Counted from the first letter of the stretch, positions 16,407 through 26,066 are shown. The stretch is 64,000 nt of DNA from PHAA01 sp022706565 (GCA_040769385.1 JAXGLD010000004.1:124001-188000); one strand, 5' to 3'. The notes: generated by a model from the sequence alone, not told the origin. Numbers and translations: made by a program.

Positions 16407-17741
16407 TCACCGGAACCTGTTCAGAGCCACCAGTACCGGATCCCATACCGGACTGAAGGGCGGCGAGTAGGCCAGGTCCATATCATATATATCTTCCAAC
16501 CGGGCCCCCATGGTGATAGCGGCGGCGTACACGTCAATGCGCTTGGCGGCATTGTTGCGGCCCACGATCTGGGCCCCGAGGAGGCGGTTGTCCGCTCTGC
16601 TGGCGGTGAGCTTGATCCAGATCGGACCGGCCAATCCTGGAATAGCGGCGGTTCGGCACTCCACCGAATGGCTGTAAAAATCAAACCCAGCCGGCATACA
16701 CTCCTTTTCAGTTAGACCGGTACGAGATATCTCCAAATCAAAAACCCGGGCAATGCCAGTGCCCAACACTCCCCGGAAAACCTCGCTGCCGCCGGCCGCA
16801 TTGGCCCCAGCTACCCGCCCCTGTTTGTTGGCAGTGGTTCCCATGGGGATGTAAACATCTTTGCCGGTCACCCGGTGGTGGGCGGTAGCGCAGTCGCCGG
16901 CTGCATATATTCCCTCCAGGTTGGTTTCCATACGGGAGTTGATCTTGATGGCATTGGCCACCCCCAGTTTAATGCCGGCATCAGCCGCCAATTGAGTATT
17001 GGGTCGAACACCAATGGACACCAGCACAAAGTCGACGGGGAAGCTGCTGCTCGGGGTGAAAGCCCGCTGTACCGTTTCCTGTCCCTCGAAACCGACTATC
17101 TCGGTGTCGACCAGTACCCGAACCCCGTGTTGCTCGAGATGTTCCTGTATTTTGGCCGCCATGTCCGCGTCCATATTGGGAGCCACGTGGGGCTGCCGTT
17201 CCGCCAGGGTGACCGACAATCCCAGCCGGGACAGGGTTTCGGCCATTTCCAGGCCTATATAACCGGCGCCCACTATAAGAATATTGGCCGGTTTTTTCTT
17301 CTCCAGGTACTCTTTTATGGCTACCCCATCGCTCACCGTGCGCAAGGTAAAAATTCCCGGCAGATTGCTGTTGCGGCAATCCAATAGCATGGGGCGGGCC
17401 CCGGTGGCGATCACCAGTCGGTCATATCGTTCTGTAAAGTTCCGGTTTTGAACCAAATCCCGCAATAGAACGGTGCGCTCGCCAGGATCGATCTCCAAGG
17501 CCTGACACCGATTTCTCACTTCTATGTCGTGGCGGGCAAAATCTTCAATGGTACGGGCCAGCAGTTTTTCCATGGTCTTAATCGTTCCGCCGATATAATA
17601 AGGCAAACCACAGGCACCGTAAGAAATATCCTCACCATCAGCAAATACCTTGATCTCCAGCTCCGGGTCGACCCGCCGGGCTTTGGCCGCAGCACTGGTC
17701 CCGGCCGCTACCGCTCCGATAACCAGCATCTTTTTTTTCAT
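16407..17741 (-). CDS. CoA-disulfide reductase / NADH oxidase-like flavoprotein
   Basis: A 444-residue FAD- and NAD(P)H-binding protein of the single-active-site-Cys disulfide reductase family. VIGAVAAGTSAAAKAR (residues 7-22) binds FAD, Cys44 in YGACGLPYYIGG is the redox Cys, and VGAGYIGLEMAETL binds NAD(P)H. IYAAGDCA is the second FAD motif, and YSPPFSPVWDPV closes the dimerisation domain. Members reduce CoA disulfide, persulfides or oxygen; the exact reaction is not clear from sequence. The start has a GGAGG site. It lacks the rhodanese domain present in its paralogue at 46973-48628. Confidence 0.85.
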   Translation of the reverse strand: MKKKMLVIGAVAAGTSAAAKARRVDPELEIKVFADGEDISYGACGLPYYIGGTIKTMEKLLARTIEDFARHDIEVRNRCQALEIDPGERTVLLRDLVQNRNFTERYDRLVIATGARPMLLDCRNSNLPGIFTLRTVSDGVAIKEYLEKKKPANILIVGAGYIGLEMAETLSRLGLSVTLAERQPHVAPNMDADMAAKIQEHLEQHGVRVLVDTEIVGFEGQETVQRAFTPSSSFPVDFVLVSIGVRPNTQLAADAGIKLGVANAIKINSRMETNLEGIYAAGDCATAHHRVTGKDVYIPMGTTANKQGRVAGANAAGGSEVFRGVLGTGIARVFDLEISRTGLTEKECMPAGFDFYSHSVECRTAAIPGLAGPIWIKLTASRADNRLLGAQIVGRNNAAKRIDVYAAAITMGARLEDIYDMDLAYSPPFSPVWDPVLVALNRFR

Positions 17742-17851
17742 CAGAGATCGCCTCCGTTTATGATATTGGTTGTCTTCAACATGTTCCCGGCCAATGCCAG
17801 AATCGCAATGCTGTCATATCCTCCTTATAGTATCGCTGAATCGCTGCTTTC

Positions 17852-17880
17852 ATTATTCGGGGCAATTCCTTCGGTGTCAA
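17852..17880 (-). promoter_or_regulatory. Promoter of the CoA-disulfide reductase-like gene
   Basis: TTGACA at 17880-17875, 17-base spacer, AATAAT at 17857-17852 on the minus strand. Confidence 0.6.
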
Positions 17881-17967
17881 CCAATTTGACCGGTGGGCCG
17901 CTGGTGAGCATATCAAACGAACAATCCAAACCCTGAGATTAAGCGATATTATCAGTCTACTTTAGTC

Positions 17968-17996
17968 TTGCGCCATAACCAAATAAACCCTATACT
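17968..17996 (+). promoter_or_regulatory. Promoter of the UvrD/PcrA helicase gene
   Basis: TTGCGC at 17968-17973, 17-base spacer, TATACT at 17991-17996, about 60 bases before the start codon. Together with the divergent promoter at 17852-17880 this accounts for the 317-base gap. Confidence 0.65.
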
Positions 17997-18058
17997 TTTC
18001 TTATCGAACATTAGTTCCGCTTGCTTAGAACTCAGTCTGGCGGGGAGAATCATCTATC

Positions 18059-20224
18059 ATGAGCGAAATTCTAGCAGGACTCAACCAGCAGCAAAGAGAA
18101 GCGGTGACCGCTACTGAAGGCTTCATCCGGGTCATCGCCGGAGCCGGTTCGGGCAAGACCCGGGCCCTGGCGCACCGTTTCGCCTACCTGGTCAATGAGA
18201 TCGGCATCATGCCGGGCAACATCCTGTGCGTTACTTTTACCAACAAATCGGCCAATGAGATGAAACAGCGCATCCGCCTCCTCACCGGCGACAATGATAC
18301 CGGCTATATCAGCACCTTCCACAGCTTCTGCGTATCGGTGCTGCAGGAAGATATTAATGCGGTGCAGTATCCCAAGAGCTTCCTGGTGCTGGACAATTCC
18401 GACATCGACACCATGCTCAAGGTCATATATGAAGAAAGGGGCCTGACCCTGCGCCACATGACCTTCGCCCGAGCCCGGGACATGATCGAGATCCGCAAGG
18501 TATTCAAGGAACCGGAGTACTACGAGGCCATGATCGAACTGCCCCTGGACAAACTGCACCAGAAATACCTCGATGCAGTGGAAACCGAGGACATCATTTT
18601 CTACGGCTACCTGTACCAGGAAAAGAAATGCTTCGGTCTGGACTACAACGACCTGATCAAGTTCGTGCTCTATATATTCAGCGTGGATGAGAAGATCCGG
18701 CGCAAATGGCAGCAGCGGCTGGAATATATCATGATCGACGAATATCAGGACATCGACGAATTGCAGTACCGGCTAATGAAGGTCCTGTGCGCCTGGCATA
18801 AGAACCTGTTCATTGTGGGCGATCCCGACCAGACCATCTACACCTGGCGGGGGGCCAGCGTGCGCTACTTGCTGGACTTCGACAAGGAGTTCCCCAACGT
18901 CCGTACCATCATGATGATGCATAATTACCGATCTACCCCCCAGATCTTGGCAGCCGCCAATTCCCTGATCGACAAGAACCGCCAGCGGATCAAAAAGGAT
19001 CTCACTGCAACCCTCCCCGGCGGAGTGCCGGCCGTTTATCACCATGCCCGCACCGGCAAGGAAGAAGCGGAGTGGATCGCAGCCCGGATCAAAGAACTTT
19101 CCGGACGGGGAGTTGCATTGGGTGACATGGCTATCCTCTACCGGGCCCATTACGTCTCCCGCACGCTGGAGGAGGTGTTCCTGAAGGAAGACCTGCCTTA
19201 CCGGATCTATAGCGGGGTGCAGTTCTTCGGCCGGATGGAGATCAAGGACGCGTTGTCCTACCTGCGGTTGATAGTTTATAAGGATGACCTCTCCTTCCAG
19301 CGGATAGTCAACGTGCCCAAGCGCAGTATCGGCGACCGGCGCATGAGATTCCTGCAGGAATACGCGCAGCAAAACCAGTGCTCGCTCTATGAGGCTCTGC
19401 AGCGCACCATAGAGAATGAGATTTTCAAAAATACCCGGGCGACGCGCTTCCTGGCCCTGATCGAGCGCTGGGCAGCCGGTTATCATAATATGCCCATTTC
19501 CGAACTATTGAGTGCCGTACTGGACCAAAGCGGTTATGAAGCCATGCTCAGGACGGAGGGCAGTCAGGAGCGGCTCGACAACTTAGCCGAGCTGAAACAG
19601 TCGGTCTACGAATACGAGACTACCTGCGGGGAGGAGGCCACCCTGGAGCACTATCTGTCCCATGTAGCCCTGCTTACCAACACTGACGCCGCCTCTGGCA
19701 GTAACGCGGTCAGGATGATGACCGTGCATGCGGCCAAGGGGTTGGAATTTCCCTACGTTTTTATCTGCGGGTTGGAGGAAGGGGTATTCCCCTCCCGCAA
19801 AACCACCACCCTGGAGGGCATGGAGGAGGAGCGGCGGCTGGCCTTCGTGGCCTTCACCCGGGCTGAAAGGGGTTTATTCCTCACTGATGCCGAGGGACGC
19901 AACCTGGATGGTTCCTATCGTTACCCGTCCCGCTTCATCTTCAATGTTGACCGACACCTGCTGGAATACACCCGCGAATTGGATGACAGTCTGATTGCGG
20001 AGACCAAATGGAAGATTCGCGGCAGCGAAAACAGTCTTGCGGCATTATCGGGCGTACTGGCTTTCCAGGTGGGTGATCGGGTGGTGCATAGCATCATGGG
20101 AACCGGGATGGTGGAGGAGGTTGATCGCGACCATGCCTGTTACCTGATCAAGTTCGATCACCTGGACACCCGGCGCAGTATCAGTTTCAAAGCCAGATTG
20201 GCGGCGGAAACGAATCATGGATGA
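18059..20224 (+). CDS. pcrA: UvrD/PcrA-type superfamily 1 DNA helicase
   Basis: A 721-residue SF1A 3'-5' DNA helicase. Motifs in order: Q motif LNQQQREAV (residues 8-16), Walker A GAGSGKT near 29-35, motif Ia FTNKSANEM, motif II IDEYQDID near 226, motif III GDPDQTIYTWRGA, motif IV NYRST, motif V MTVHAAKGLEF and motif VI AFTRAERGL. The C-terminal VGDRVVHSIMGTGMVEEV segment is a Tudor-like domain typical of PcrA, which contacts RNA polymerase. It unwinds DNA in mismatch, excision and replication-restart repair. The start follows GGGGAG. It is a little shorter than the Bacillus protein (about 740 residues). A paralogue such as YjcD cannot be excluded. Confidence 0.88.
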   Translation: MSEILAGLNQQQREAVTATEGFIRVIAGAGSGKTRALAHRFAYLVNEIGIMPGNILCVTFTNKSANEMKQRIRLLTGDNDTGYISTFHSFCVSVLQEDINAVQYPKSFLVLDNSDIDTMLKVIYEERGLTLRHMTFARARDMIEIRKVFKEPEYYEAMIELPLDKLHQKYLDAVETEDIIFYGYLYQEKKCFGLDYNDLIKFVLYIFSVDEKIRRKWQQRLEYIMIDEYQDIDELQYRLMKVLCAWHKNLFIVGDPDQTIYTWRGASVRYLLDFDKEFPNVRTIMMMHNYRSTPQILAAANSLIDKNRQRIKKDLTATLPGGVPAVYHHARTGKEEAEWIAARIKELSGRGVALGDMAILYRAHYVSRTLEEVFLKEDLPYRIYSGVQFFGRMEIKDALSYLRLIVYKDDLSFQRIVNVPKRSIGDRRMRFLQEYAQQNQCSLYEALQRTIENEIFKNTRATRFLALIERWAAGYHNMPISELLSAVLDQSGYEAMLRTEGSQERLDNLAELKQSVYEYETTCGEEATLEHYLSHVALLTNTDAASGSNAVRMMTVHAAKGLEFPYVFICGLEEGVFPSRKTTTLEGMEEERRLAFVAFTRAERGLFLTDAEGRNLDGSYRYPSRFIFNVDRHLLEYTRELDDSLIAETKWKIRGSENSLAALSGVLAFQVGDRVVHSIMGTGMVEEVDRDHACYLIKFDHLDTRRSISFKARLAAETNHG

Positions 20225-20312
20225 CCACTGCGAGGCGATTTATTAGGCCAAAAAGAGGATTATTCATCAACCGCCGCGAACAAGGAAGGAATCCAAAGAC
20301 ACCGCAAGGCAG

Positions 20313-20341
20313 TTAACCCGCCCTTCGGATTACAGTATAGT
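20313..20341 (+). promoter_or_regulatory. Promoter of the small Cys-rich gene
   Basis: TTAACC, 17-base spacer, TATAGT, ending 22 bases before the start codon. Confidence 0.55.
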
Positions 20342-20363
20342 CAGTATCCATAGGAGGAACAAA

Positions 20364-20570
20364 ATGGCCAAAAGAACTATGGAGCAAGCGATATGGGCAT
20401 ATTGTCTGGATTGCTCCAATCACAGCAAAAAGGAAGTGGAATTGTGCCGCTTCACCAAATGTCCTCTGCATCCTTTTAGGCTGAAGCCCAATCAAGAAGA
20501 CCGCAGCCAACTGGAAGAAGAGATGTTCAAAGATAGGTCGGCTGGTCCCCAACAGACATTGTTTGATTAG
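20364..20570 (+). CDS. Small Cys-rich conserved hypothetical protein
   Basis: A 68-residue protein with the pattern CLDCSNHSKKEVELCRFTKC, followed by PLHPFR. This CxxC...C...CPL-P-R arrangement is found in many short proteins of Firmicutes genomes and their phages and probably binds one zinc ion. No function is established. The start has an AGGAGG site and its own promoter. It lies convergent with the primase-helicase gene, with which it may share a mobile-element origin (inference). Confidence 0.7.
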   Translation: MAKRTMEQAIWAYCLDCSNHSKKEVELCRFTKCPLHPFRLKPNQEDRSQLEEEMFKDRSAGPQQTLFD

Positions 20571-20663
20571 CACCAGCAGCAACGCTCGTCGGTTCTGGTG
20601 GCTGGGAGTCTGACCGCCACAGCTCACCGAACCGCTTCTCTCCTTAGTATTGCAGTTTCGCGT

Positions 20664-22568
20664 CTACTTACCCTCCACAAAGCAATTGAAGAGCGGGTAG
20701 TAATCGTATTCAATACTTAGGCCGGTTGCTCCCCAGCGGTTTTCCCGTATCCGCAATTCGACCCGGGAAACTCCGGGCTTGAGTACGGCGTTTCCCTCCA
20801 ACCCATCCTGACCCGGTGTTTCCCTCACCTGTAATTCCAGTATCACATCCGCGGCGGCTGCAGTTGCCCCGCTCTGGAAGCCAGCTATAACTTGATTGCC
20901 AGAATTGTGGCGATCCGGGCTGGATATCACCACTACCGGAGTCTTATGGTCGCGGCTCACCCGCTTCAGTTCCAGGACCGCCTTATCCCGATTGTGCTGA
21001 TCGGAAGCCCTGGGATCATGCGGGGCCAATAACTGCAGGCAATCCACCATCACTAGCGGCGAATTGCCGGTAAGGCGTTGGTGGCGGGTGATGGTGGCTG
21101 CGATTTGTTGCACTCCCCAATCCCCCCGGCCCTCATGGATATAAATGCGGTCGGCATATTGCCCGTAGGTCTCGATACTTGAGGCCAGCAGTTCTTGTTC
21201 ATCCGGGCTGTACTCATGACGGCGGCTGCGGGTGGTAATGCCTCGGGCGGTCAAGGCCTGGTCGGATTGGGCGCCGCAGTGTATAAAGGTCAGGCGGCTT
21301 AAACTGCGCGCTATGAGCTCGGTGCGGGCCGCTCCCAGACTGAAGACCAACACGTCAAGCCCGCTCCTGGCCACCTGATCGGCAATCTGCAGGGTTAAAG
21401 CCGTTTTCCCTAATGAACTTCCCCGCTCCAGGAGGTAGAGCCCTTCATACAGGCCCCCATCCAGGACCATATCCAGTCGTTCAAACCCGGTCGGGATAAA
21501 CGAGGTGTTCACCCGCTCCCCAACCCCGTCCATGAAATCCTGAATATAGGAAGCGGCGCTGGTCTGCTGATATTCCTCCCGGCTCATTTCCTGGTATTGT
21601 TCTTCTTGGGTGGTGAGGGTGTTCAGGGCGTTTTGCACCGCCCTGGCAAAGGCTTCCCGGTCCTCGGTCAAAGCTTCGTTGGGATCATTGTAGGGCTCGG
21701 AGATATTGATCTCATAAAAAGGAATATCCAGCGCTTTTAGCTCCTGGGCCAGCTTGGCGGTGGTTTCCTGGCCGTTTTGGTCATTGTCCAGGCTTAGGAT
21801 CAAGCCCCCGTCGGGGGGATACTTCTTTATGTGTTCGATAAAGGGCTCGGTATTGGCCGGACTGGCCAGCGCGGTGGCTTCGGCCCCCACTTCGATAAGA
21901 CTCAAGGCATCCATCTCGCCCTCCACTATGAATACCGGTTTCCCGCTCTGGAGGGCCTGCGGATTGAATATGGGGCTGGATCCGCCGCGCTTGCGTATCC
22001 TCTCTGTTCTCGGGGCGTGCGGATCCATATTTCTAACCGTATAGGTAAAGTTGCTGGTGGGTATGATGCCCGCCCGCCAGGTCCTCAAGCCGGTACTGTC
22101 CCTGGTAGTAAAGGCAGGTTCATACCCCAATAGGAACCGCTCAATGGTGGCCTGGCTCAGCCCCCGCTGCTGGAAATAGTCTGTTTCCTCTACTCTGGCA
22201 TTGGCCGCTTTAATGTAGTCGGTATAGTCCTTGGGCGGCTCCCCGGCCTGGGTGTCCACGTATTTGCTGCCGGGCCGTTCCATCTCCATCTTCTGCAGCT
22301 TTATCCGGTACAACTCATAAGCCTTTTTGAATATTTCGGCTGGATCACTCAGATGGTAGTCGATGCCGATCAGGTCGAAGATGTCATAATTGGCTTTACA
22401 AATGAAACAGTGGACCTTGCGCAGAGCTTGGTCATAGATCATGCTGGGGTCGGTATCCTGGTGGTCTGGGTTCAGGCAGGCAAAAGGCTCGCTGATATCT
22501 ATGCCCTTGCGCTTCAAGTAAGCCTCCAATTGTTCTTTGACGAAATCGGCAGCTTGTTCCCGGTTCAT
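20664..22568 (-). CDS. Primase-helicase-like protein (TOPRIM plus DnaB-type domain), with altered catalytic motifs
   Basis: A 634-residue multidomain protein. Residues 28-62 form a primase-type zinc finger (C31, H36, C54, C57). A TOPRIM domain follows, with VEGEMDAL near residue 214 and LSLDNDQNG near 262. From about residue 365 there is a DnaB/RecA-fold helicase domain. The Walker A region reads ERGSSLGKT rather than the usual GARPSMGKT-like form. The catalytic-Glu segment reads FSLGAART where DnaB-type proteins have FSLEM. Walker B VMVDCLQLL is kept. Primer synthesis and helicase action are the family roles, typical of phage or plasmid replication; loss of the Glu suggests weak or no ATPase activity here. 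It stands alone with a good ribosome binding site. Confidence 0.75.
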   Translation of the reverse strand: MNREQAADFVKEQLEAYLKRKGIDISEPFACLNPDHQDTDPSMIYDQALRKVHCFICKANYDIFDLIGIDYHLSDPAEIFKKAYELYRIKLQKMEMERPGSKYVDTQAGEPPKDYTDYIKAANARVEETDYFQQRGLSQATIERFLLGYEPAFTTRDSTGLRTWRAGIIPTSNFTYTVRNMDPHAPRTERIRKRGGSSPIFNPQALQSGKPVFIVEGEMDALSLIEVGAEATALASPANTEPFIEHIKKYPPDGGLILSLDNDQNGQETTAKLAQELKALDIPFYEINISEPYNDPNEALTEDREAFARAVQNALNTLTTQEEQYQEMSREEYQQTSAASYIQDFMDGVGERVNTSFIPTGFERLDMVLDGGLYEGLYLLERGSSLGKTALTLQIADQVARSGLDVLVFSLGAARTELIARSLSRLTFIHCGAQSDQALTARGITTRSRRHEYSPDEQELLASSIETYGQYADRIYIHEGRGDWGVQQIAATITRHQRLTGNSPLVMVDCLQLLAPHDPRASDQHNRDKAVLELKRVSRDHKTPVVVISSPDRHNSGNQVIAGFQSGATAAAADVILELQVRETPGQDGLEGNAVLKPGVSRVELRIRENRWGATGLSIEYDYYPLFNCFVEGK

Positions 22569-22641
22569 TGTGATGCACCCCCTCTACTAAAGGACTACGT
22601 ACAAATAGTGGACATATATGGGGAGAAACCGGCAATAGAAT

Positions 22642-22681
22642 AAAAAAAGCAACCTCATGCCGGCAGGAAGAGGGGCGGCTT
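22642..22681 (-). terminator. Probable terminator of the CBO0543-like gene
   Basis: AGC-CCTC/GAGG-GCT stem followed by seven T residues on the minus strand, upstream of the primase-helicase gene. The inner loop is long. Confidence 0.5.
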
Positions 22682-22731
22682 GAAAAAAGGTGCCTATTCT
22701 GAGTGGTTCACTGCTAATCGGAACGAGGCAT

Positions 22732-23295
22732 TCACAATGCCTGGACCTGTTTTTTCATAAGGGTTTGGGTCAACAACCGCACCAGGATGCCCATAGCAAA
22801 AAATATGGGAATCCCGTAATAGGACCGCCAAAGGTTCATTTGGAAGATATCCGCCCATACTAGAATCATTTCGGTGGGAACGGCCAAGAGAAAGGCCAAA
22901 AGCGCATTGGCCGCCAAATAACTGGGCCAGGTTCGGTATTTTTGGTAAACCAGCATGAAACAGACCGGGATGAAGGAGAAATCAGCCGAAATCAAGCGCG
23001 GCCAATAAGGGATGACCCAGTAATGGTAATTCCACAGGCCCAATTCGCTCAATATCGCATCCATATAGGAAGATAGGATAAGCACCATGAGACCAACTAT
23101 AAATATCTCCGGGAGTCGCTTTTTATCAGCATATTTCCACCAGATCAACCAGGGCAGTATCAGTAAGACTACCAGGATCCACCACTGCCAGGAGAATAGG
23201 TCCAGGTTAAGCCATTTTTCTACCCTCAATTGGGTCAAATGCTGATCTGTATCATAGATCATTTGGATATATTGATCGCGACTCATGGCTGCCAT
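22732..23295 (-). CDS. CBO0543-like integral membrane protein
   Basis: A 187-residue protein with five predicted membrane helices (about 35-55, 62-80, 92-112, 120-142 and 158-178). It resembles the uncharacterised CBO0543 family of spore-formers in its Trp-rich first helix (FSWQWWILVVLLILPWLIWW) and its WNYHYWVIPYWP loop. Function is unknown; a sporulation or envelope role has not been shown. Either of two ATG codons (23295 or 23286) could start it; neither has a strong ribosome binding site. It is followed by a T-rich terminator. The 258-base region upstream holds no other gene I can support. Confidence 0.6.
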   Translation of the reverse strand: MAAMSRDQYIQMIYDTDQHLTQLRVEKWLNLDLFSWQWWILVVLLILPWLIWWKYADKKRLPEIFIVGLMVLILSSYMDAILSELGLWNYHYWVIPYWPRLISADFSFIPVCFMLVYQKYRTWPSYLAANALLAFLLAVPTEMILVWADIFQMNLWRSYYGIPIFFAMGILVRLLTQTLMKKQVQAL

Positions 23296-23553
23296 AGTGC
23301 TAACGCATCATTCCATCCCGGTTATTGCCAGATTTCAGCCACCCAAATGTCAACCCAGCTTGGAGGCTCGACATTTCTTGGTCGATTCCATATCCAAATC
23401 TGGGCTGATGCACGATTGGATTCCTTCATCATTAAGTTATTTGCATCCGAATTGGAATTTATCCAAGGACAGGCCGATTGTCGATATTTTCAGCAACGTA
23501 CTTTTTGGGGGTGAGCAGGGAGCAGGATTTACAATACTGCTCCCACAATCCTT

Positions 23554-24735
23554 TTAATAGCCAACCACAAACAGCTCACATCCTTTGACTGACAAACGCT
23601 CACATCCGTGCGGGGTGACCAGCACCATGAACTCGGTTTTGACCACGCCATGCTGGGGGTGGGTCAAATGCATCTCTAATGTAGTAACCATATTGGCCTC
23701 CAGATGCAAGTCGGAATTGGCTTCCAGGACCGGCAGTTCATTTACCTCCAACCCTACCCCGTGCCCGATCAGAGGGCTCTTGCGATCCGATAATGCCAGG
23801 AAGTAATCGCCCACTCCCAGCCGCTGGGCGCAATCATTGGCGGTATGGAAAAGGTCGCTGCACCGGGTCCCGGGTCTCATATCATACAGCACCGAATCCA
23901 CGATCTCCTTCAGACAATCATGCAGAGACTCTACCGCCGGCTTGGGTTTCCCCAGTACATAGGTGCGGGACTCATCGCAATGATACCCATGATGGAAAAC
24001 CGGGATGTCCGCCATCACCAAATCCCCGGGTTGGATTGGACGCAACGAGGGTCCCGCCGTGATGCCGGTACTTAAGCCCACTCCGGTGATGGTATTGGCC
24101 CAACCGGTAGTCCGGTAAAGGTTTTCTCCGGAAGCCACCGGACCGTTGACCATGAGGTAATCGGCAATACGTATGCAGATAGCCCCTTCATGACCACCCC
24201 GACGATGGGCGTACTCAATCTCGGCAGCCAGTTCCAGTTCGGTTACTCCAGGCTTAAGTACCTCAAATACCCGATCATGTCCGATTTGCATGATGGCGCA
24301 GGCATTCCTTATCAGTTCAATTTCCTCCGGATCCTTTATCATCCGCTGGCGTAGGATCTCGGTGGAAATGCTCACTGGGGCATAAGCCGGGAACAAACGC
24401 TGAATGCGCAGGAAGAGGTCGGCGGACATAACATCGGTTTCCAGTCCCAGCTTCCCGCCCCGAACTCCCATGCCAACCAGGTGATCCCCAGCATTGCCTA
24501 TCCCCCCGGCCACTATCCGGCCCTTATACATCCAGGTTTCAGCTTTGGCAAATTCCAGCCCTTTGCGTACCATCAGCCGATAATCGTCCGGGGTGATCAG
24601 CAAGATAGCTGGCTGGGCGGTGCCGCTATAGTAGAATATGTCCCGGGCATTGACCAACAAAGCGGCGTCGATGCCCAAGGACACCAACCGTTTCTGAAAT
24701 TGCTGCAGCCGCAGGGTCTTGTTACCTTGGCCCAT
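23554..24735 (-). CDS. M24-family metallopeptidase (Xaa-Pro aminopeptidase-like)
   Basis: A 393-residue creatinase/prolidase-type protein: an N-terminal creatinase domain (about residues 1-140) followed by a pita-bread catalytic domain. All five metal ligands are visible: two Asp in MADIPVFHHGYHCDESRT, His in IGHGVGLEVNELP, Glu in TTLEMHL and Glu in KTEFMVL. An active dinuclear metal centre is therefore expected. The family cleaves N-terminal Xaa-Pro bonds or acts on creatine-like substrates. The start MGQGNKTL is chosen by family length; an in-frame GTG four codons upstream (24747) is possible. It stands alone and ends near a GGGAGCAG hairpin (23516-23542) without a U-tract. Confidence 0.85.
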   Translation of the reverse strand: MGQGNKTLRLQQFQKRLVSLGIDAALLVNARDIFYYSGTAQPAILLITPDDYRLMVRKGLEFAKAETWMYKGRIVAGGIGNAGDHLVGMGVRGGKLGLETDVMSADLFLRIQRLFPAYAPVSISTEILRQRMIKDPEEIELIRNACAIMQIGHDRVFEVLKPGVTELELAAEIEYAHRRGGHEGAICIRIADYLMVNGPVASGENLYRTTGWANTITGVGLSTGITAGPSLRPIQPGDLVMADIPVFHHGYHCDESRTYVLGKPKPAVESLHDCLKEIVDSVLYDMRPGTRCSDLFHTANDCAQRLGVGDYFLALSDRKSPLIGHGVGLEVNELPVLEANSDLHLEANMVTTLEMHLTHPQHGVVKTEFMVLVTPHGCERLSVKGCELFVVGY

Positions 24736-24891
24736 ATCATCACTCACTTTCCATGTACGTGCATATATAATAAATGGGAACATCCAGGAATCGCATGTCA
24801 TTTTGATGGTACTAATAGTATCCACGTTTTGCAGTAATTGTTCAATCCTTCCAGCTGGAGGAACTGAAGGGGCACGTCCTGCCAGGCCATG

Positions 24892-24920
24892 TTAATAGCC
24901 TTGCACCAATAATATATAAT
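24892..24920 (+). promoter_or_regulatory. Promoter of the 195-residue gene
   Basis: TTAATA, 17-base spacer, perfect TATAAT at 24915-24920. Confidence 0.5.
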
Positions 24921-24985
24921 TGATGATGTGACTGGATTCGGGATTTAATGACACCAAGGATTGATCAACCGGGAGGGAGGCTTCT

Positions 24986-25573
24986 ATGGATTCCAAGATC
25001 AAGCAGATCCAGCAGAAGATCGATGAGCTGGAACTGGCCCTACGTGAAGAGTATGAGCATCTGGCCGAAAAATATGGTTTCTCCATCGAGCAGAAACGGG
25101 TCGAATTCCTGCAGCGATTCCGGGAGAGGAACCGGACCTTCCGTATCCCGGTATGGAAATACGCCATCCCCGTCAATCTGCGCCATTTCCTGTCGATACC
25201 GTTCATCTACGCCATGATCGTCCCCACCGTGATTTTGGACTTATTCCTGACCATATACAACTGGACCGCCATGCCCCTCTACCGCATTCCGAAGGTGCGA
25301 CGCGGCGACTATATCGTGTTCGACCGCCAGTTCCTGGATTACCTGAACGCGATCCAGAAGATAAACTGCATATATTGCACTTATGTAAATGGGGTATTCG
25401 CCTATGCGGTGGAGCTGGGCGGCCGCACCGAAAGGTACTGGTGCCCCATCAAAGCGGCTCATCCACGGCCAGCGGGCAATAAATGGTACGCCGATTATGC
25501 CGACTATGGCAATCCCGAGCAATGGCTGGAGAAATTCAACAGCCTGGATTCGTTTGAGACATTAGAGAAATAA
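24986..25573 (+). CDS. Conserved hypothetical membrane-associated protein
   Basis: A 195-residue protein. Residues 1-50 form a charged amphipathic helix, probably a coiled coil (KIKQIQQKIDELELALREEY). Residues 68-95 are a membrane segment (LSIPFIYAMIVPTVILDLFL). The C-terminal half has the conserved-looking blocks VRRGDYIVFDRQFLDYLN, KINCIYCTYVNG and ERYWCPIKAAH. The paired Cys (CIYC) and the later WCPIK suggest a metal or redox site. I recognise the pattern from uncharacterised proteins in several phyla but know no function. The start follows a GGGAGGG site, and a short hairpin terminator follows the gene. Confidence 0.7.
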   Translation: MDSKIKQIQQKIDELELALREEYEHLAEKYGFSIEQKRVEFLQRFRERNRTFRIPVWKYAIPVNLRHFLSIPFIYAMIVPTVILDLFLTIYNWTAMPLYRIPKVRRGDYIVFDRQFLDYLNAIQKINCIYCTYVNGVFAYAVELGGRTERYWCPIKAAHPRPAGNKWYADYADYGNPEQWLEKFNSLDSFETLEK

Positions 25574-25579
25574 TACGGA

Positions 25580-25605
25580 TGCGCGTTCAAGACGCACTCT
25601 TTTTT
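25580..25605 (+). terminator. Terminator between the hypothetical and EamA-like genes
   Basis: TGCGCGT/ACGCA stem followed by six T residues. Confidence 0.65.
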
Positions 25606-25624
25606 ATCAGGAAGGGGCAGTATA

Positions 25625-26047
25625 ATGCAGTACTATTGGCCTATCATAATGGTGGTGGTGTCCAACGTGGCCTATCACGTCGTCGCCAAATCCACACCGG
25701 TCTCCATCAATCCCCTGGCCTCCCTGGGGATTACCTATCTGGTAGGTATGATCGCGGTATTCATGCTATATTTCCTGACCAGCCCGGTCAAAAGCCTGGC
25801 CACCGAATATGGCAGCCTGAACTGGACTTCCTTTGCCCTGGGCTTGGCCATCGTGGGACTGGAGTACGGTTTCTTGAATATGTATAAAGTGGGCTGGAAT
25901 ATAAGCATCGGTTCGCTGGTGGCCAGCATCTCAGTGGCGCTGATCCTGATCCTGGTAGGCATCCTTTACTATAAAGAGGCGCTCACGGTACCCAACCTGG
26001 CCGGAGTGGTGCTGTGCCTGGCGGGACTGGTGCTGATCAATCACTAG
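25625..26047 (+). CDS. Half-size EamA/DMT-type transporter
   Basis: A 140-residue, four- to five-helix membrane protein (MQYYWPIIMVVVSNVAYHVV...) of the drug/metabolite transporter superfamily, with the C-terminal signature LILVGILYYKEALTVPNLAGVVLCLAGLVLI. Being half the size of classical EamA proteins, it must work as a dimer, as SMR-type proteins do. Substrate unknown. It follows the previous gene by 51 bases, after a terminator, and converges with rluA. Confidence 0.75.
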   Translation: MQYYWPIIMVVVSNVAYHVVAKSTPVSINPLASLGITYLVGMIAVFMLYFLTSPVKSLATEYGSLNWTSFALGLAIVGLEYGFLNMYKVGWNISIGSLVASISVALILILVGILYYKEALTVPNLAGVVLCLAGLVLINH

Positions 26048-26066
26048 GGTGAAATAAGATTGGGAG

